From Hortaea werneckii (lineage: Eukaryota > Ascomycota > Dothideomycetes > Mycosphaerellales > Teratosphaeriaceae), in the NCBI GenBank assembly GCA_037044905.1, contig JBAOKB010000063.1, forward strand, positions 1 to 64,000: a stretch of DNA of 64,000 nucleotides, given 5' to 3'. Each line of letters starts with the position of its first letter. The stretch's first letter is position 1. Positions 10,388-21,353 of the stretch are shown here, one piece after another. Below the pieces are notes generated by a model, which searched no databases, was not told the origin of the DNA, and saw nothing but the letters and a program-made list of their open reading frames with translations. A program made the position numbers and the translations under genes.

Positions 10388-12990
10388 GTATTAAATTTAT
10401 AATATTTTTTATATATCTTTACTAAAGTTTTAGTATCTATAAGTAGATAAGAAGTCTATAAACCCTATACCTCTCGCTAAGAATAATAGTAAATAGGAGG
10501 TCGAAAAAATCGTTAATTTAGTAATATATAGAGGAAAATAGTAGTATCTAATAAAATAGATAAGCTAGCTAGAAAAGTATACTAATTAGTAGTTAGCTAA
10601 TAATTATATAAATATATAAAAATAAATTATATAGTTTTAATAGACTAGACAACTAAGGAAGGACTCTTAAGCGAAGAGGTAAAACTTATAGTAAGGATAG
10701 TATATAAGGATTATAAGTATTAAGAAGTAAAATTCTATATTAAAATACTATTTAAAAAAACTACTATACCTTCTATTAGGAAGTATAAGTTTAAATTAAT
10801 AGGACTAAACTATTTATAAACTACTAATAAATAAGCTATTATTCTACTTACTATCTCTTTTACTTTTATTATTACTTTTACTATTACCTCTATTAATTAC
10901 CTCTATTTTATTCTACTCCTCCTTCTTTTCTTCTTTTTACTATTACTATTACTACTATCTACTAGCGGTATACTAATACTTTACCTTATATATAGCTATA
11001 ATATTTTAATAGTAATACTTAGCCTTATACTTTTTAGTTTTAGAAATCTTCTACTACTAGATCTACTATTACTATATTTAATAGCCGCGAGCGCTATCTA
11101 ATAGGGTTTTCTACTACTTACTAGTGCCGCGCGAGCTACTAGTCTTATTCTACTTATTTTTAGATACCTTAGGCAAGAACTACTAGTCCTATCTAAGGGT
11201 TTTATCGATAGTATAAATATCTAGCTAGGTACTATATAGAGCCTATATAAGAGGTTAGTATATAAAGTTTAAAGAGAGCGAGAGAGAATAGCTAAAGAGT
11301 TTTAACTAAGTTAGAATTAGAAAATCTAGAAGAAAAATATAAAAAAAAAAAAAAAAGGGGCTAGAAAATATATATAATCTTAGTAGCCTAAACTAGCGCT
11401 AAGATAGTATAGTAGAGCCTCTAAATCTCTTTTACTAGAATAGTGTTACTCTTACTAGTAGTATAAGTACTATCTATAGCCTATTTATAAAGAGTATACT
11501 TGTCGCTAGTTATCTTTAAATAATTAGTATTTATAATCTTAAACTAGTCTTTTATAGAAGTAGTAGTAATATCGAACTTAGCCTAGGTCTCCTCTTTTAG
11601 CTCTACTTTAGCCCTAGGGTTACTTATAAGGTTTATAAGTACCTTATATATAGTAAGAAAGTAGTTTATATAAGGCTAGCTAGCCTAGTCGAGCTCTATA
11701 TAGAGGTAGCTATACTTATAATAGTAAGTATACTTCTTCGTAGCTAGTCTAAAGACTATATTATAGAAATTATTAAGGTTTTCTAAAACTATAGGTTAGA
11801 GGCTATATATAGACTACTAGCTAGAATATTATAGAAGTTACTTACTATTAGGGCTAGTGTTCTTTAGGTACTAGGCGTACCTATTATAGTAGACCTAGTC
11901 TAGGCGCTTACTAAGATAGGTATTAGTACTAGACTTAGGTATATTAATAGTAATAGTAGCTTATAAGTTACTAGAAAGGAATAGAAGATATTATTACTAG
12001 TACTATACTAGTTATAGGAGAGGAGCTTAGCTTATATTATTTTTAAAGAGAGAATATAAAACTAGTAGAGTTAAAAGAAAAAGCGCGTATAATACCTACT
12101 ATAGTTATTATATAACTATTTGTATATTATATATAAAATCTAGCTAGAACCTATAGGATAAACTATTACTAGGACGACGTAATATAAATAAGGCACGTAT
12201 ATAAGTTATATAAGAAAATATACTATAATAAAGATATAGGGACATACTTTTAAGGAGGAGAGGTAATAATTAATACGCCTTAGAATAGCCCCCTAGGAAA
12301 AGGGGCTAGAATTATATACTTAGGCTATAGCGCCTATATTATAAAGACTTTACTACTTATAGGCAAGTAGTATAATCGAAGTAGTAAGTAGCGCTATCTT
12401 AGACTAACTATTTAGTCGAGACGCCTTCTTATACTATAAGATATCTAGCTTTAGATATTCTATATTACTAGACTAGCTATAAGCTAGATATATATAAGTT
12501 AATAATTATAACAAGAGACCTTAGGTCTAATATCTTAAGAGCTATATAGAGGAGCTCTACTAGTAGGACTTCTAAGCTTTCTAAAGTTGTAGTAGGATAC
12601 TTACGTATTATAGATATATAGATTAGAATATTTAGCTTAGATATACTAAGTATTAAGTTAAATATAATATATAGCTAATATATAAGAATAGTCGATATCT
12701 ATAATAGTACGTAGCTAACTAGTACTATTTCTTTAATATTATAGATATAAAGTTAGAACAAAAACATAAAGTTATAATAAGAAGTCTATAGAATAGTTGC
12801 GCTATAATATTTAGGGGACATAATAGTTATAGATAGTATAGTACCTATTTTAGTAACTATCTCTAGAGATATAGTATTTATTAGAATAGAAAAAGTATAA
12901 ACTTTCTACTAATAGCTAGTAGCTTTATTAATATGTAGCTACAACTTATCCTAACTAGTATCTTTCGCTACATGGCCCTTAAACATCTTA
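10388..12990. repeat. AT-rich, RIP-like relic of repeated DNA
   Basis: Base composition changes abruptly at 10388, immediately after the duplication ends. The block is dominated by TA, CTA and TAG steps. CpA and TpG are very rare by eye while CpG survives in places (for example GCGCGAGC near 11130). That is the signature of RIP, which converts CpA to TpA in repeats. No reading frame survives. A run of 16 A at 11341-11356 may be a retroelement poly(A) remnant. Partial frames near 12150-12400 remind me vaguely of a transposase but I cannot identify one. The block fades into normal sequence at about 12960-13000. Confidence 0.8.
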
Positions 12991-13112
12991 GTAGTATCTA
13001 AGTACGCTCTTGCTAAGCGAAGAAAGACCTTCAAGACGACCTCTAAATTTTTTTAGAGCTTCCCCTTCAAGCTCGAGATCACTTGGAGCACAGGAATACA
13101 CGGTACAAACCC

Positions 13113-13933
13113 TTATTCCCACTTCCAGGCATCACACTCGAAATTCGCATAGCAACGCCACTCGTTGCTTAACCCGTTCCGATGCTCAGGCTCGAAATCC
13201 GTCGCCTGTAGGTTAATCCGACTGTACAGCTTTTTGTTCAGCGAAGCCGTCACTGCGCCCGTGCCGGCGATAAAGCGCAAACCGCTATCGCCCATGACTT
13301 CGTCGATCGGGGTTGCCGACCAGCTCTGTGCGAGATACCGGATCGTCATAGCGATCTTGGTCTGGCAGTCGTCTGATAGGAAGGGTGGGTCGCAGATGAT
13401 GCGGTCGAAGCGGCCTTTGAGCTCCGATGGTAGCCGGAGTGGGTGTTGGAAGTCGTAGCTACAAATTACCAATACTCGGTCAGATGACATGCAGAACAGA
13501 GGAGAGACGTGGTAAGAATCGATTTGTCTTACGGAACAAAGTCTGGCCCGAATACTCCAAACCGCTTATCATACTCCAACAGGCACAACCGCGGTCTGAT
13601 ATCGTTGCCCCGTTCATGCAGGACGTTGCGGAGCGCAACGTAGACGCTGGGGGTGGAAACTATAGCGATACTGCTATCGGAAGTGGCGCCGTCGAGCAAC
13701 TGCTCCGCGTAGACCCTGGCGGTGGCGTCCGTGTACCAGAACTGGCTGGCATTCCAATCTTCGGTGAAGACGTCCATGGTCAGCCTGCCATCCGCCGCAG
13801 GTTTGTCGGAGTCTTCAGCTGTCTCCAGCTTCAGATCTTCGAAGGCTTTCACGTTCGCGTCTTGTTCTGCGGCGAAGTCGGCAAGGAGCTGGAGGGTGTC
13901 GGCAGGTAGCGACAGCTCATCATATGTGTCCAT
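13113..13933 (-). CDS. EFM5: EFM5-like protein-lysine N-methyltransferase
   Basis: Two exons (13933-13533 and 13458-13113) joined across a 74-bp intron (GTAAGA...TGTAG) give 248 aa, the usual length of this family. The family methylates a lysine of translation elongation factor eEF1A, using S-adenosylmethionine, in the cytosol. Visible family features: N-terminal LPADTLQLLADF, the EDWNASQFWY segment, an LLEYDKRF strand, and the catalytic-fold motif DPPF at 157-160 (the N6-adenine-methyltransferase-like motif IV). The stop codon lies only about 120 bp from the RIP block, so this is the first intact core gene from the telomere. It is divergent from the Bsd2-like gene. Confidence 0.88.
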
Positions 13934-14520
13934 GCTGGTCTAGCAGGCTGGATGCTTTGCGTGCTTGGTGTGTTGCTGTTGGGAGCATACTCTTCTGAAA
14001 GGACAGAGTAGTCGTGAATGCGAATGTGAATGTGACTGGAGACTTGAGACGCAAGTGACAGGCCAGAGGTGTGACCGAAAATAATATTTCCAATTCAAAG
14101 GGGGAAGGTGAATTTATCGAATTGAACGGGCGGAGATCTCGGAACATCGTTGTTGCGAAAAGCCAATCTAGAATTGGAATGAGCTAGAAAGCGGACACTT
14201 CCGAAACATAGCCGAAACGCCACTTTCGGCAAACCGTCTTGCCGGGCGCTAAGCCCCGGAGTCAGTCCACTAGTCCGGTGTGCCACCCAGTTGCACCGGT
14301 GCTGCGCAGGCCGGTCACGCTTACACTATCACGTCGCCTGCCTGTGAACCGCCAACCACGACTGCCAGGTACCTATCCAAACCCCCCCCGCCCGCCGCCA
14401 CTCCTTACAGATTGTCCCCTTGTATTTACACTGTATCGACCAACTCGCCACGGCTGAATCCGATACCGCTACGTTCGCACACCCTCGTTCTGTGAAGCGC
14501 TCACGCTTCTACGCCGAATC
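13934..14520. promoter_or_regulatory. Divergent promoter region, EFM5 / Bsd2
   Basis: 587 bp between two start codons facing away from each other. It must hold both promoters. The sequence includes pyrimidine-rich stretches near 14375-14420. I see no recognisable specific factor site. Confidence 0.5.
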
Positions 14521-15664
14521 ATGAGCGCCCAGCGCTACGAGCGGGTAAGTCACCGCCATCCGAGCGATGCTTCGCATTCATCGCCCAGCGCTCGATACTG
14601 ACTAGATGGCACAACAGGTCGCAGGAGAAGACGCCGAAGATCAATCGCCAGCACCATATCCCACTTCACCGCCGTCATATCGCTCCCGAGCCAGCAGCCG
14701 GCGACCGTCTCAGGAACATGCACCCCGAAGTGAACAGGACCACGATCTGAACGAGGCGTTTGACGCACCATCGGGCGACGAGAGCGACGACGAAGATATC
14801 AACGACAGACGCAGATTAATATCGAGCAGTCGCCAGCCGAGTCGATCACCGAACAGCAGAGGGCAAGATGAGGGCGCCGAAGCTGAAGGAGGACAGGAAC
14901 GACCTGCGGCAGGTCAACGGAGAGTCACGGAAATCCCGGCTTTCATGCCGCAGGCACCCAGCGGGAGAGTAGTAGGAGGCGGGAACCTAGCCAACGACGG
15001 CGTATGGGCCAACCTCAACGCAAAGCCGCGCGCCGGCGACGACGTCGAAGAGAAACCACCCACCTACGAACAAGCCGCCGCGGACGCCACACCCCCCTAC
15101 TGGGAAACGACCGTCTTCTCCCCCTACGCCACCACCGGCAACCCCGACGACGTCTTCGTCGACGGCCTCCTCGTCGGCTCCCTCTTCTCCTTCGTCTGGA
15201 ACGCCCTGATCTCCATGTCCTTCCAGATCCCCGGTTTCCTCCTCACCTACCTCCTCCACACCACCCACGCCGCCAAACACGGCTCCCGCGCCGGTCTCGG
15301 CATCACCCTCGTCCAGTACGGTTTCCAGATGCGCTTCACTGCTGCCGTAGGCGGGCCCGCCGACCCCGGTTCTTCCCCTCCTTCCCCCGATTCCCCGACC
15401 AACGGCGTCCCCGACGATCCGAACGCGCATAATTTCGACCCGGACGACGTTAATGGTCCTGCTGGCGGCTCAGCCTCTAGTGGACTCACCCCCGCCGACT
15501 GGATCTCGTATATCCTCATGATCGTCGGCTGGTTCCTGCTCATCCGCGCCGTGTCGGATTTCATGAAGGCCCGTCGCCAGGAGGCCCTGGTCCGCTCCAG
15601 TCCTGATCGCGGGCTGGGTGTGGCCGTTATTGCTGAGGGCGAACGGCCGGAGAGTACGGTTTAA
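14521..15664 (+). CDS. Bsd2/Ndfip-family membrane adaptor for Nedd4-type ubiquitin ligases
   Basis: A 24-bp first exon (14521-14544, MSAQRYER), a 73-bp intron (GTAAGT...ACAACAG, CTGAC branch point at 14598) and exon 2 (14618-15664) give 356 aa. The joined YERV N-terminus fits fungal family members, so I prefer it to the in-frame ATG at 14606. The cytosolic N-terminus is disordered and acidic, with two PPxY motifs (PPSY about 26, PPTY about 155), ligands for Rsp5 WW domains. Three hydrophobic segments follow (about 190-220, 235-255 and 300-322). Bsd2 recruits Rsp5 to metal transporters and other cargo in Golgi/endosomal membranes for sorting to the vacuole. Confidence 0.87.
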
Positions 15665-16270
15665 AGGATGCTTTATCTCGTCAAGGGAATAGGGAAGGAA
15701 ATGGGTATAGCAAATGGAATTTCTCTTTCACTCTCTCTGCCTCTCTTCTTTGTCGATTCTTCCCTTTTTGTTCTTTCGTGGGAGAGTTCTGCTGCTGTCT
15801 TTTTACGAAGGTTTCCCATGTCTGCTGCGCTTGCGAAGGTGTTTTGGGGTGTTCTGAGCTTTTGAATTTTTCTTGGGTTCTTGTGGAAGGGCATTACAGG
15901 AGTTATATTTGCGCCATAGGTCAGCGCGCTCTTGCTTAGCGTTTTCGTACATAGCTGCTGAGTGCGATATTTAAACGTGCCCGGTTTTGTGTGTGTTGTT
16001 CACACACACACTTCTCAGTGTTTACAGCTGCTGTGGCGTTCGAATCATTTCCTTTGTTTCTTTTGGAAGATGGGACGTTTCGGCATCCTTCTTTTACCTC
16101 TTCTTTTTACCTTGAAGAAGTCTCTGTTCCTGTTCACGTATCCGGACTCGCTATCGCCAACTGAAGACGAATGTGGAAACTGTACAGCTTTGCATAAATC
16201 TAACTCAAGGATTCCTTTGACCCATATATACTACAATTGTCTCCCTTCCAACTTCCCATCCTATCCGCAC
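15665..16270. other. Intergenic, convergent 3' ends (Bsd2 / RCC1 protein)
   Basis: About 600 bp of 3' flanks, T-rich in places, with a short CA microsatellite near 16002-16011. No gene or RNA recognised. Confidence 0.5.
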
Positions 16271-18109
16271 TTACGTCCCACTATACACACACGTCACACC
16301 CCGTCCACACTCAACCCGCTGCTCTACACTTCGCCTCCGGCCATCCCCCAACGTCGCCGTCGTCCGCGGCGTAATATGGAACCTATGCTCCTCCTTCTGC
16401 CCCGTACTCTTCCTCGCCCGCCGGTTCTCGGCTTCAAGGTCCAAGGGCTGGATATAGATCGGCGATGCCTGGTTGTTCCGTTTCCCCGTCCCCAGCTGGT
16501 AATGTTCGTTCCCGCCCCAGAACACGATGTCCGCCCCCCAGTTCGTGTCGTCCGAGCTGGTTTTGTCTGAGGCCGAGGTGTAAGTTATGTTTTTCATTAC
16601 CGCCGCGGCGTGTGTGGAGCCGACGCTGAGGTGGGAGAGGCGGATCGGGACGGCGACTTCGTTTTGCTCGTCGTATTCGAATAGGCCGCTTAGGGTGGGG
16701 ATTTTGGTCGGGGTTCCTTGCACGTGTGTCCAGCGGTTGTTGGCGAGTCCGCCTGTGATGCCGGAGCCGAATGCGAAGGTGTCGGCGGTCACTCGGCCGA
16801 GGCCTAGACGTGCGCTGGGGTCGTTGATGGGTTGGCCTTGGCTGGCGATCTTGGTTGCGTCGACGGTCAGGTAGCTGTTTTTGCCGCCTGCGGCGATGTG
16901 CGTGACTTTCGGTTGCTGCGAGGAGCCTTGGTATAGTTTGCCGAGAGGGAGCAAGGAAGGTGCGTCTACTATGCTGCTCTCGGAGTTGTATTCAAATCCC
17001 AGCTGTCCTGAGCTGTTGTCTCCCCAGCTGAATACTCGGCCTTCGCTGTCAAGTGCGAGGGAGTGGTTGTCTCCACACGCAATCTTCTCAATCTTGAACC
17101 CCTTCAGAGTTGTTATCTCGTGCGGTTGATCATATGGTCCCTCGGGACGTGTCATGAATGTCAGGCCGGGAACGCCAAGCTGACCGCGGTTGGGGAAAGA
17201 ATCGGAGGATGCTGCAGTGGAGAAGAGACGGCCAGAAGAGGTCATGAGTAAGGCATGTTCCAGGCCGCCAGACACCTTTGTCACCTTCTCTGAGTAACTG
17301 AGATCTTTAGGTGCGATCGTACGATATGAGACCGGGCTCTTCGAGTTCCAAAAAGGTATCCAGCTTGCCTCAGAGGGCTTTGTACCTGCGGCTTGCTCCT
17401 CTGCTGATACTGGGAGACTGTAGACCTTGCCATTTTCTGCCAAGCCTATTATACGGTCTCTTGAAATGGTCAGGGAGATCAAGTTCTTGCCCTTGAGAGT
17501 CGCGACTGGTGTCTTGACGTCTGCTGCATAGCCGGTGCCCCATTGAAGCAGATCACCACGCTCGTCGATGGCTGCCCCAAAGTTCCTGTCCATCTTCACA
17601 TCTCTTAGGAGCTTCCCATCGAAGAAGGTTATCCGGCGCGGTGTCTTGATGATGTTCTCGGTGCTGTCTGGCGCCACTACCCTGCCAGTATTGCTCCCCC
17701 ACGCATACAGCCCTGGATTCTCCCATGATCGCTTCACCTGGAGATGCTGACTGGAAATCATATCCCTATTCTCCTCCTTGCTCACCCCATCCTTCTTCCG
17801 GGACTCTTCGAACACGAGCGGATTGTCTTCTTTGGGTGGTGCCTCGGCATAAGCGGTTCCCAGGAAGCGACCATTGTGAATGTAATACTGAGATATCGAT
17901 GCGGCTCCTCCGGCAATGGCGATGGCGATGAGACTACGGTATAGCTGCTGCTGCTTGCGTTCAGCGCGGGCTCGGTAGGATGCGGTGACTGTCCGCGCAG
18001 GCGGTGCAGTCTTCTGTGCAAGTATCTCGGCGGCGCGAGAGCTGGATGATGCTGCTCTAGTGCATGTCGGCGCCCGAGCAGCCGCTCGTTGAGCACTGCG
18101 CGAGAGCAT
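16271..18109 (-). CDS. RCC1-repeat mitochondrial inner-membrane protein (Fmp25-like)
   Basis: Intronless, 612 aa. The N-terminus is rich in Arg, Ala and Ser without acids for about 50 residues, a mitochondrial presequence. One membrane segment follows (about 58-75, LIAIAIAGGAASI). The rest is RCC1-type propeller sequence: repeated patterns such as YAWGSNTGR, LLQWGTG, ALLMTSSGRLFS, NHSLALDSEGRVFSWGDNSSGQLG and IVFWGGNEHYQLG. Fungal homologues include Fmp25, implicated in assembly of respiratory complex III. The assignment rests on architecture and RCC1 motifs, not on a distinctive catalytic site. Confidence 0.82.
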   Translation of the reverse strand: MLSRSAQRAAARAPTCTRAASSSSRAAEILAQKTAPPARTVTASYRARAERKQQQLYRSLIAIAIAGGAASISQYYIHNGRFLGTAYAEAPPKEDNPLVFEESRKKDGVSKEENRDMISSQHLQVKRSWENPGLYAWGSNTGRVVAPDSTENIIKTPRRITFFDGKLLRDVKMDRNFGAAIDERGDLLQWGTGYAADVKTPVATLKGKNLISLTISRDRIIGLAENGKVYSLPVSAEEQAAGTKPSEASWIPFWNSKSPVSYRTIAPKDLSYSEKVTKVSGGLEHALLMTSSGRLFSTAASSDSFPNRGQLGVPGLTFMTRPEGPYDQPHEITTLKGFKIEKIACGDNHSLALDSEGRVFSWGDNSSGQLGFEYNSESSIVDAPSLLPLGKLYQGSSQQPKVTHIAAGGKNSYLTVDATKIASQGQPINDPSARLGLGRVTADTFAFGSGITGGLANNRWTHVQGTPTKIPTLSGLFEYDEQNEVAVPIRLSHLSVGSTHAAAVMKNITYTSASDKTSSDDTNWGADIVFWGGNEHYQLGTGKRNNQASPIYIQPLDLEAENRRARKSTGQKEEHRFHITPRTTATLGDGRRRSVEQRVECGRGVTCVYSGT

Positions 18110-18497
18110 TGCAGTAATCGTTACTTATAGCGAGCTGAGATACTTCCCGCCAGGTAGAGAAGATAAGGCGACAGACTGGGAGACCAAACGATGGGATGCT
18201 CGACGGGTTTTAGTCTCGATTACCATTAAACACGACGGCGGCGGCGCATCGATTAGATCATAGCCAGATCTCGCCGAGCGGGACGGGCCTTGCCGATCGA
18301 TCGCGTGCGGCGACTCTGCACCGCGTCAGAAGTCGAAGTCTCATGTACCCCAGTCTTGCTTACCTACCTTGGTAGGTATTTCGCATTAGGAAGTAGTAGT
18401 CGTCTTGCCATCGCAATGCACTCACATTATCTTGAGGCAGATATGCATGTCTAGAACGCTTGCTCGCACTTTCGCGTCTTTTTCGCCACCCTCCACA
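18110..18497. promoter_or_regulatory. Divergent promoter region, RCC1 protein / HAD protein
   Basis: 388 bp between divergent start codons. A short inverted repeat ACCTACC/GGTAGGT lies at 18362-18377. No known factor site identified. Confidence 0.45.
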
Positions 18498-20183
18498 ATG
18501 GACCGCACCGCCACTTTCACGCCAACAGCGCTCAAGCGTTGGAGCTGTATAGACAAAGACTTACCAAAGCCAGCGAGCACAAACGAGATAGCTGTCTTTG
18601 ATTTTGATAACACTCGTAAGTAGACCTTGTCGAAAGACAGGAGCCCGCTCTGAGACTGATCCAGCCTCTTCTCCATAGTCTTCTCATCCCCCCTGCCGAA
18701 CAAGCAGATCTGGAACGTCAGCACCTGTGGCCAGCTGCAGGCTCAGGATTTCTTACACAATGGAGGATGGTGGCATAACCCTCGCATTCTCGCTGCCACC
18801 GGCCAAGGTCTCGCAACCGAAGAGCAACGCGCCTGGGAAGGCTACTGGAATGAGAGGATCGTAGAGCTGGTCCGCATCGCTTCCGCCGCCGACGACACGC
18901 TAACCATCCTCCTTACTGGCCGCATGGAGAGCGCCTTCTCCGATATCCTCATCCGAATGGTGAAGGCGAAAGGCCTCGACTTCGACATGATTTGTCTCAA
19001 ACCTAGCGTCAGCCCTAACGGCGAGCTGTTCCCAAGTACGATGCACTTCAAACAGGCTTTGCTCCGTGATATCGTCTTCACATACCCCACCGCACGAGAG
19101 ATTCGCATCTACGAGGACCGTCCGAAGCATACGAAAGGTTTTCGCGATTTCTTCACCGATCTCAACAAGGCTATCCTGATGCAATCGTATGATTCGTATC
19201 CCGAAAGAGAACCCATCACCGCCGAAGTGATCCAGGTGTCAGAGCAGGAAACGACTATGGACCCTGTAAATGAGGTCTCAGAGGTCCAGCAAATGCTCAA
19301 TGTACACAACGATGCGGTCCGCAATCGTGACTCCCAGCTGCAAGCCAGCATGGCCGTCCCTTACAAGATCAAACGTTCTGTCTTCTACACAGGCTACATC
19401 ATACAACAAGCCGATACCGAAAAGCTCAAGTCGCTCGTCAAGCTCCCGCCTAACTGTCCAGAGCACGAGGTCCGCCTGCTAGCAAACAACATCCTCATCA
19501 CCCCGCGCCCAGCCCCTCCCTCCATCCTCGATAAGGTCGGCGGCATCGGAGCCAAGATGAGCTGGCGCGTGACCGGACTCGCCTGCTACGAGAACCGCGT
19601 CTGGGCCGCCTGTGTCCAACCTATTCCCTCCAACGCCAGAATCTACACCGAGAACTTCACCCCCTGCGTCGTCCTCGCCACCCGTCGCCAGTCGAAGCCT
19701 ATCGAAGCCAGCAGGATCCAGAACTGGCAACCTGTCCCGGACCACCAGGCTTTCGAGTTCGAGACTACCGTCGGTGAGAAGGTGCTCCTCCGTATCGAAG
19801 AGGAGATGAGACATGAAGACTCCTACGAAGCTTCTTTCCCCAATGCGAAGAATGCTCGGAAGCATCCTCGGGAGGAGGACTTCCCGCCGCTCGGAAAGTC
19901 GAAACCGCAGCGGAATTTCAGCCAGGAGAACAGGCAGGCGTATGGTGGGGGAGGAAGCTGGGCTGGAAGGGCCGGAGGCGCTAGCGGAAGCTCTGCTTTT
20001 GCATCTCAGCGTGGTGGAGGTGGCGGTGGCTGGGGGCGCGGCGGGAGAGGTGGCCATCGTGGATTCCGTGGCGGTGGGCGAGGCGGCCCTGCGGGTGGTC
20101 GCGGGGGTCGTGGACGTGGTGGCTATCGCTCTTTGGACGATTCGGTTGGCCAGGGCTATGGAGGCGGCGGCATGCAGTATTAG
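18498..20183 (+). CDS. HAD-superfamily 'Swiss Army Knife RNA repair-like' protein with RGG tail
   Basis: Exon 1 (18498-18615) and exon 2 (18679-20183) joined across a 63-bp intron (GTAAGT...CCATAG) give 540 aa. Splicing falls inside HAD motif I, restoring VFDFDNTLF (catalytic Asp 35 and 37). LPNKQIW, GGWWHNPR and the motif II segment LLTGRME follow, then FDMICLKP, the pattern of the HAD_SAK domain. A second domain covers about 215-440. The C-terminus is a Gly/Arg-rich RGG tail typical of RNA binding. Substrate unknown; a role in RNA end processing is family inference. Upstream in-frame ATGs at 18405 and 18450 would add 31 or 16 residues. Confidence 0.83.
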
Positions 20184-21353
20184 GCGTGCTGACATTGCTT
20201 TACGTTTACATTGCTAACCTCTCGCATCTTTCCGCCGAGTCGCATTAGTATACGGGGCTGGTAATCGCTAGGGTCTGCGGCGGCAGTTGATTGCAGCGGT
20301 GGCAGGTCCTTGGCCATCTGGCTCCGACTTACCTCAAGCTCTAAGTCTAAGACGGGACGTTCAGCATGACAAATTGAGCAGCTTCTCTCTTGTATTCCAC
20401 GCAAGGAGTCATAATGGGGGAATTGGGGAGTGACAAACTCCTCCGCATGGGTAACGCTCGGTGGCTGTCAATACCCCACAGGCGCTCTACCTAACCGGAA
20501 CAGAGGTTCACCGCAATATCATGAGTTCCACACATCTCGTCCCGTCGATGAGCAGATCTTATTACATGAGCCGGTCGCGGATGGAGATGCAATCGATGGC
20601 GCGCGGGGGTCTGTGTGTGAGGACTAGTTCAATCTGACTGAATGTTTTCTTAATCTTGTACGATAGCTGAATGGAAGCTTCACGCTGGTATCATAACTTT
20701 CGTCTATGCTAGCAGTGGTGTCACTCTCTTCCAACCTTGCGTTCTCTACCGAAACGGAATAAGTGCATCTCATGCGCATGCTCGGCCAGACCTCCAAAAG
20801 GTCTGGAGACTGATAGTTTGGAGCAGTGTTCGAGAGCCGGACAAGTACTACAGCCACATGGGTATCATGCATTGAAACTGATGTGCAATATCCGATTCCG
20901 AGACCTGACAGTCGTTCTTCGAACTTAAGGGCGCGAAAGATCTTAGTGCACGTTTTGGCCGATATGTACTCTAGCTCTGTGTGACATGTCTCTCCAATCT
21001 CTCATGTTGTATGATATGGCAGTCAGGCGGAGGTATCCGCATCCAGAATGGAAGCAATTACTTACCATAGCTTTTGCAAATAAGAGCGAGAGCGACCATG
21101 ATGAACATGGCTATGCATCAGCAATGTCATTTCTCTACATCAAAAGTGATGGTGCTGTCGGGGTTAGGCGGACGAACTTCAGCGGGCGATGAAGCTTTAT
21201 CGATAAGGTAGTCGTCGTCCCGGACAACCAGCTGCTTTAGCGCGTCAACTTTGACTTCTGAACATCGCCTCTCGTCACGTTACCTGGGCCTGACCGTGTG
21301 GTAGAGCCTAAGTGAGCAGATTCAGCCATCTATTATTCGCAAGTGAATACAAA
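20184..21353. other. Intergenic, 1.17 kb
   Basis: 3' flank of the HAD gene and promoter of the SprT-like gene. Only short, low-quality open frames; no tRNA or repeat recognised. Confidence 0.5.

Noticed and set aside
10388..12990. Centromere or AT-rich replication origin
   Set aside because: It sits 10 kb from the telomere, is only 2.6 kb long, and its dinucleotide pattern fits RIP of repeated DNA.
20184..21353. tRNA or other structured RNA in the larger intergenic gaps
   Set aside because: I looked for tRNA box A/box B patterns and cloverleaf arms by eye and found no acceptable match; a covariance-model scan would be decisive.
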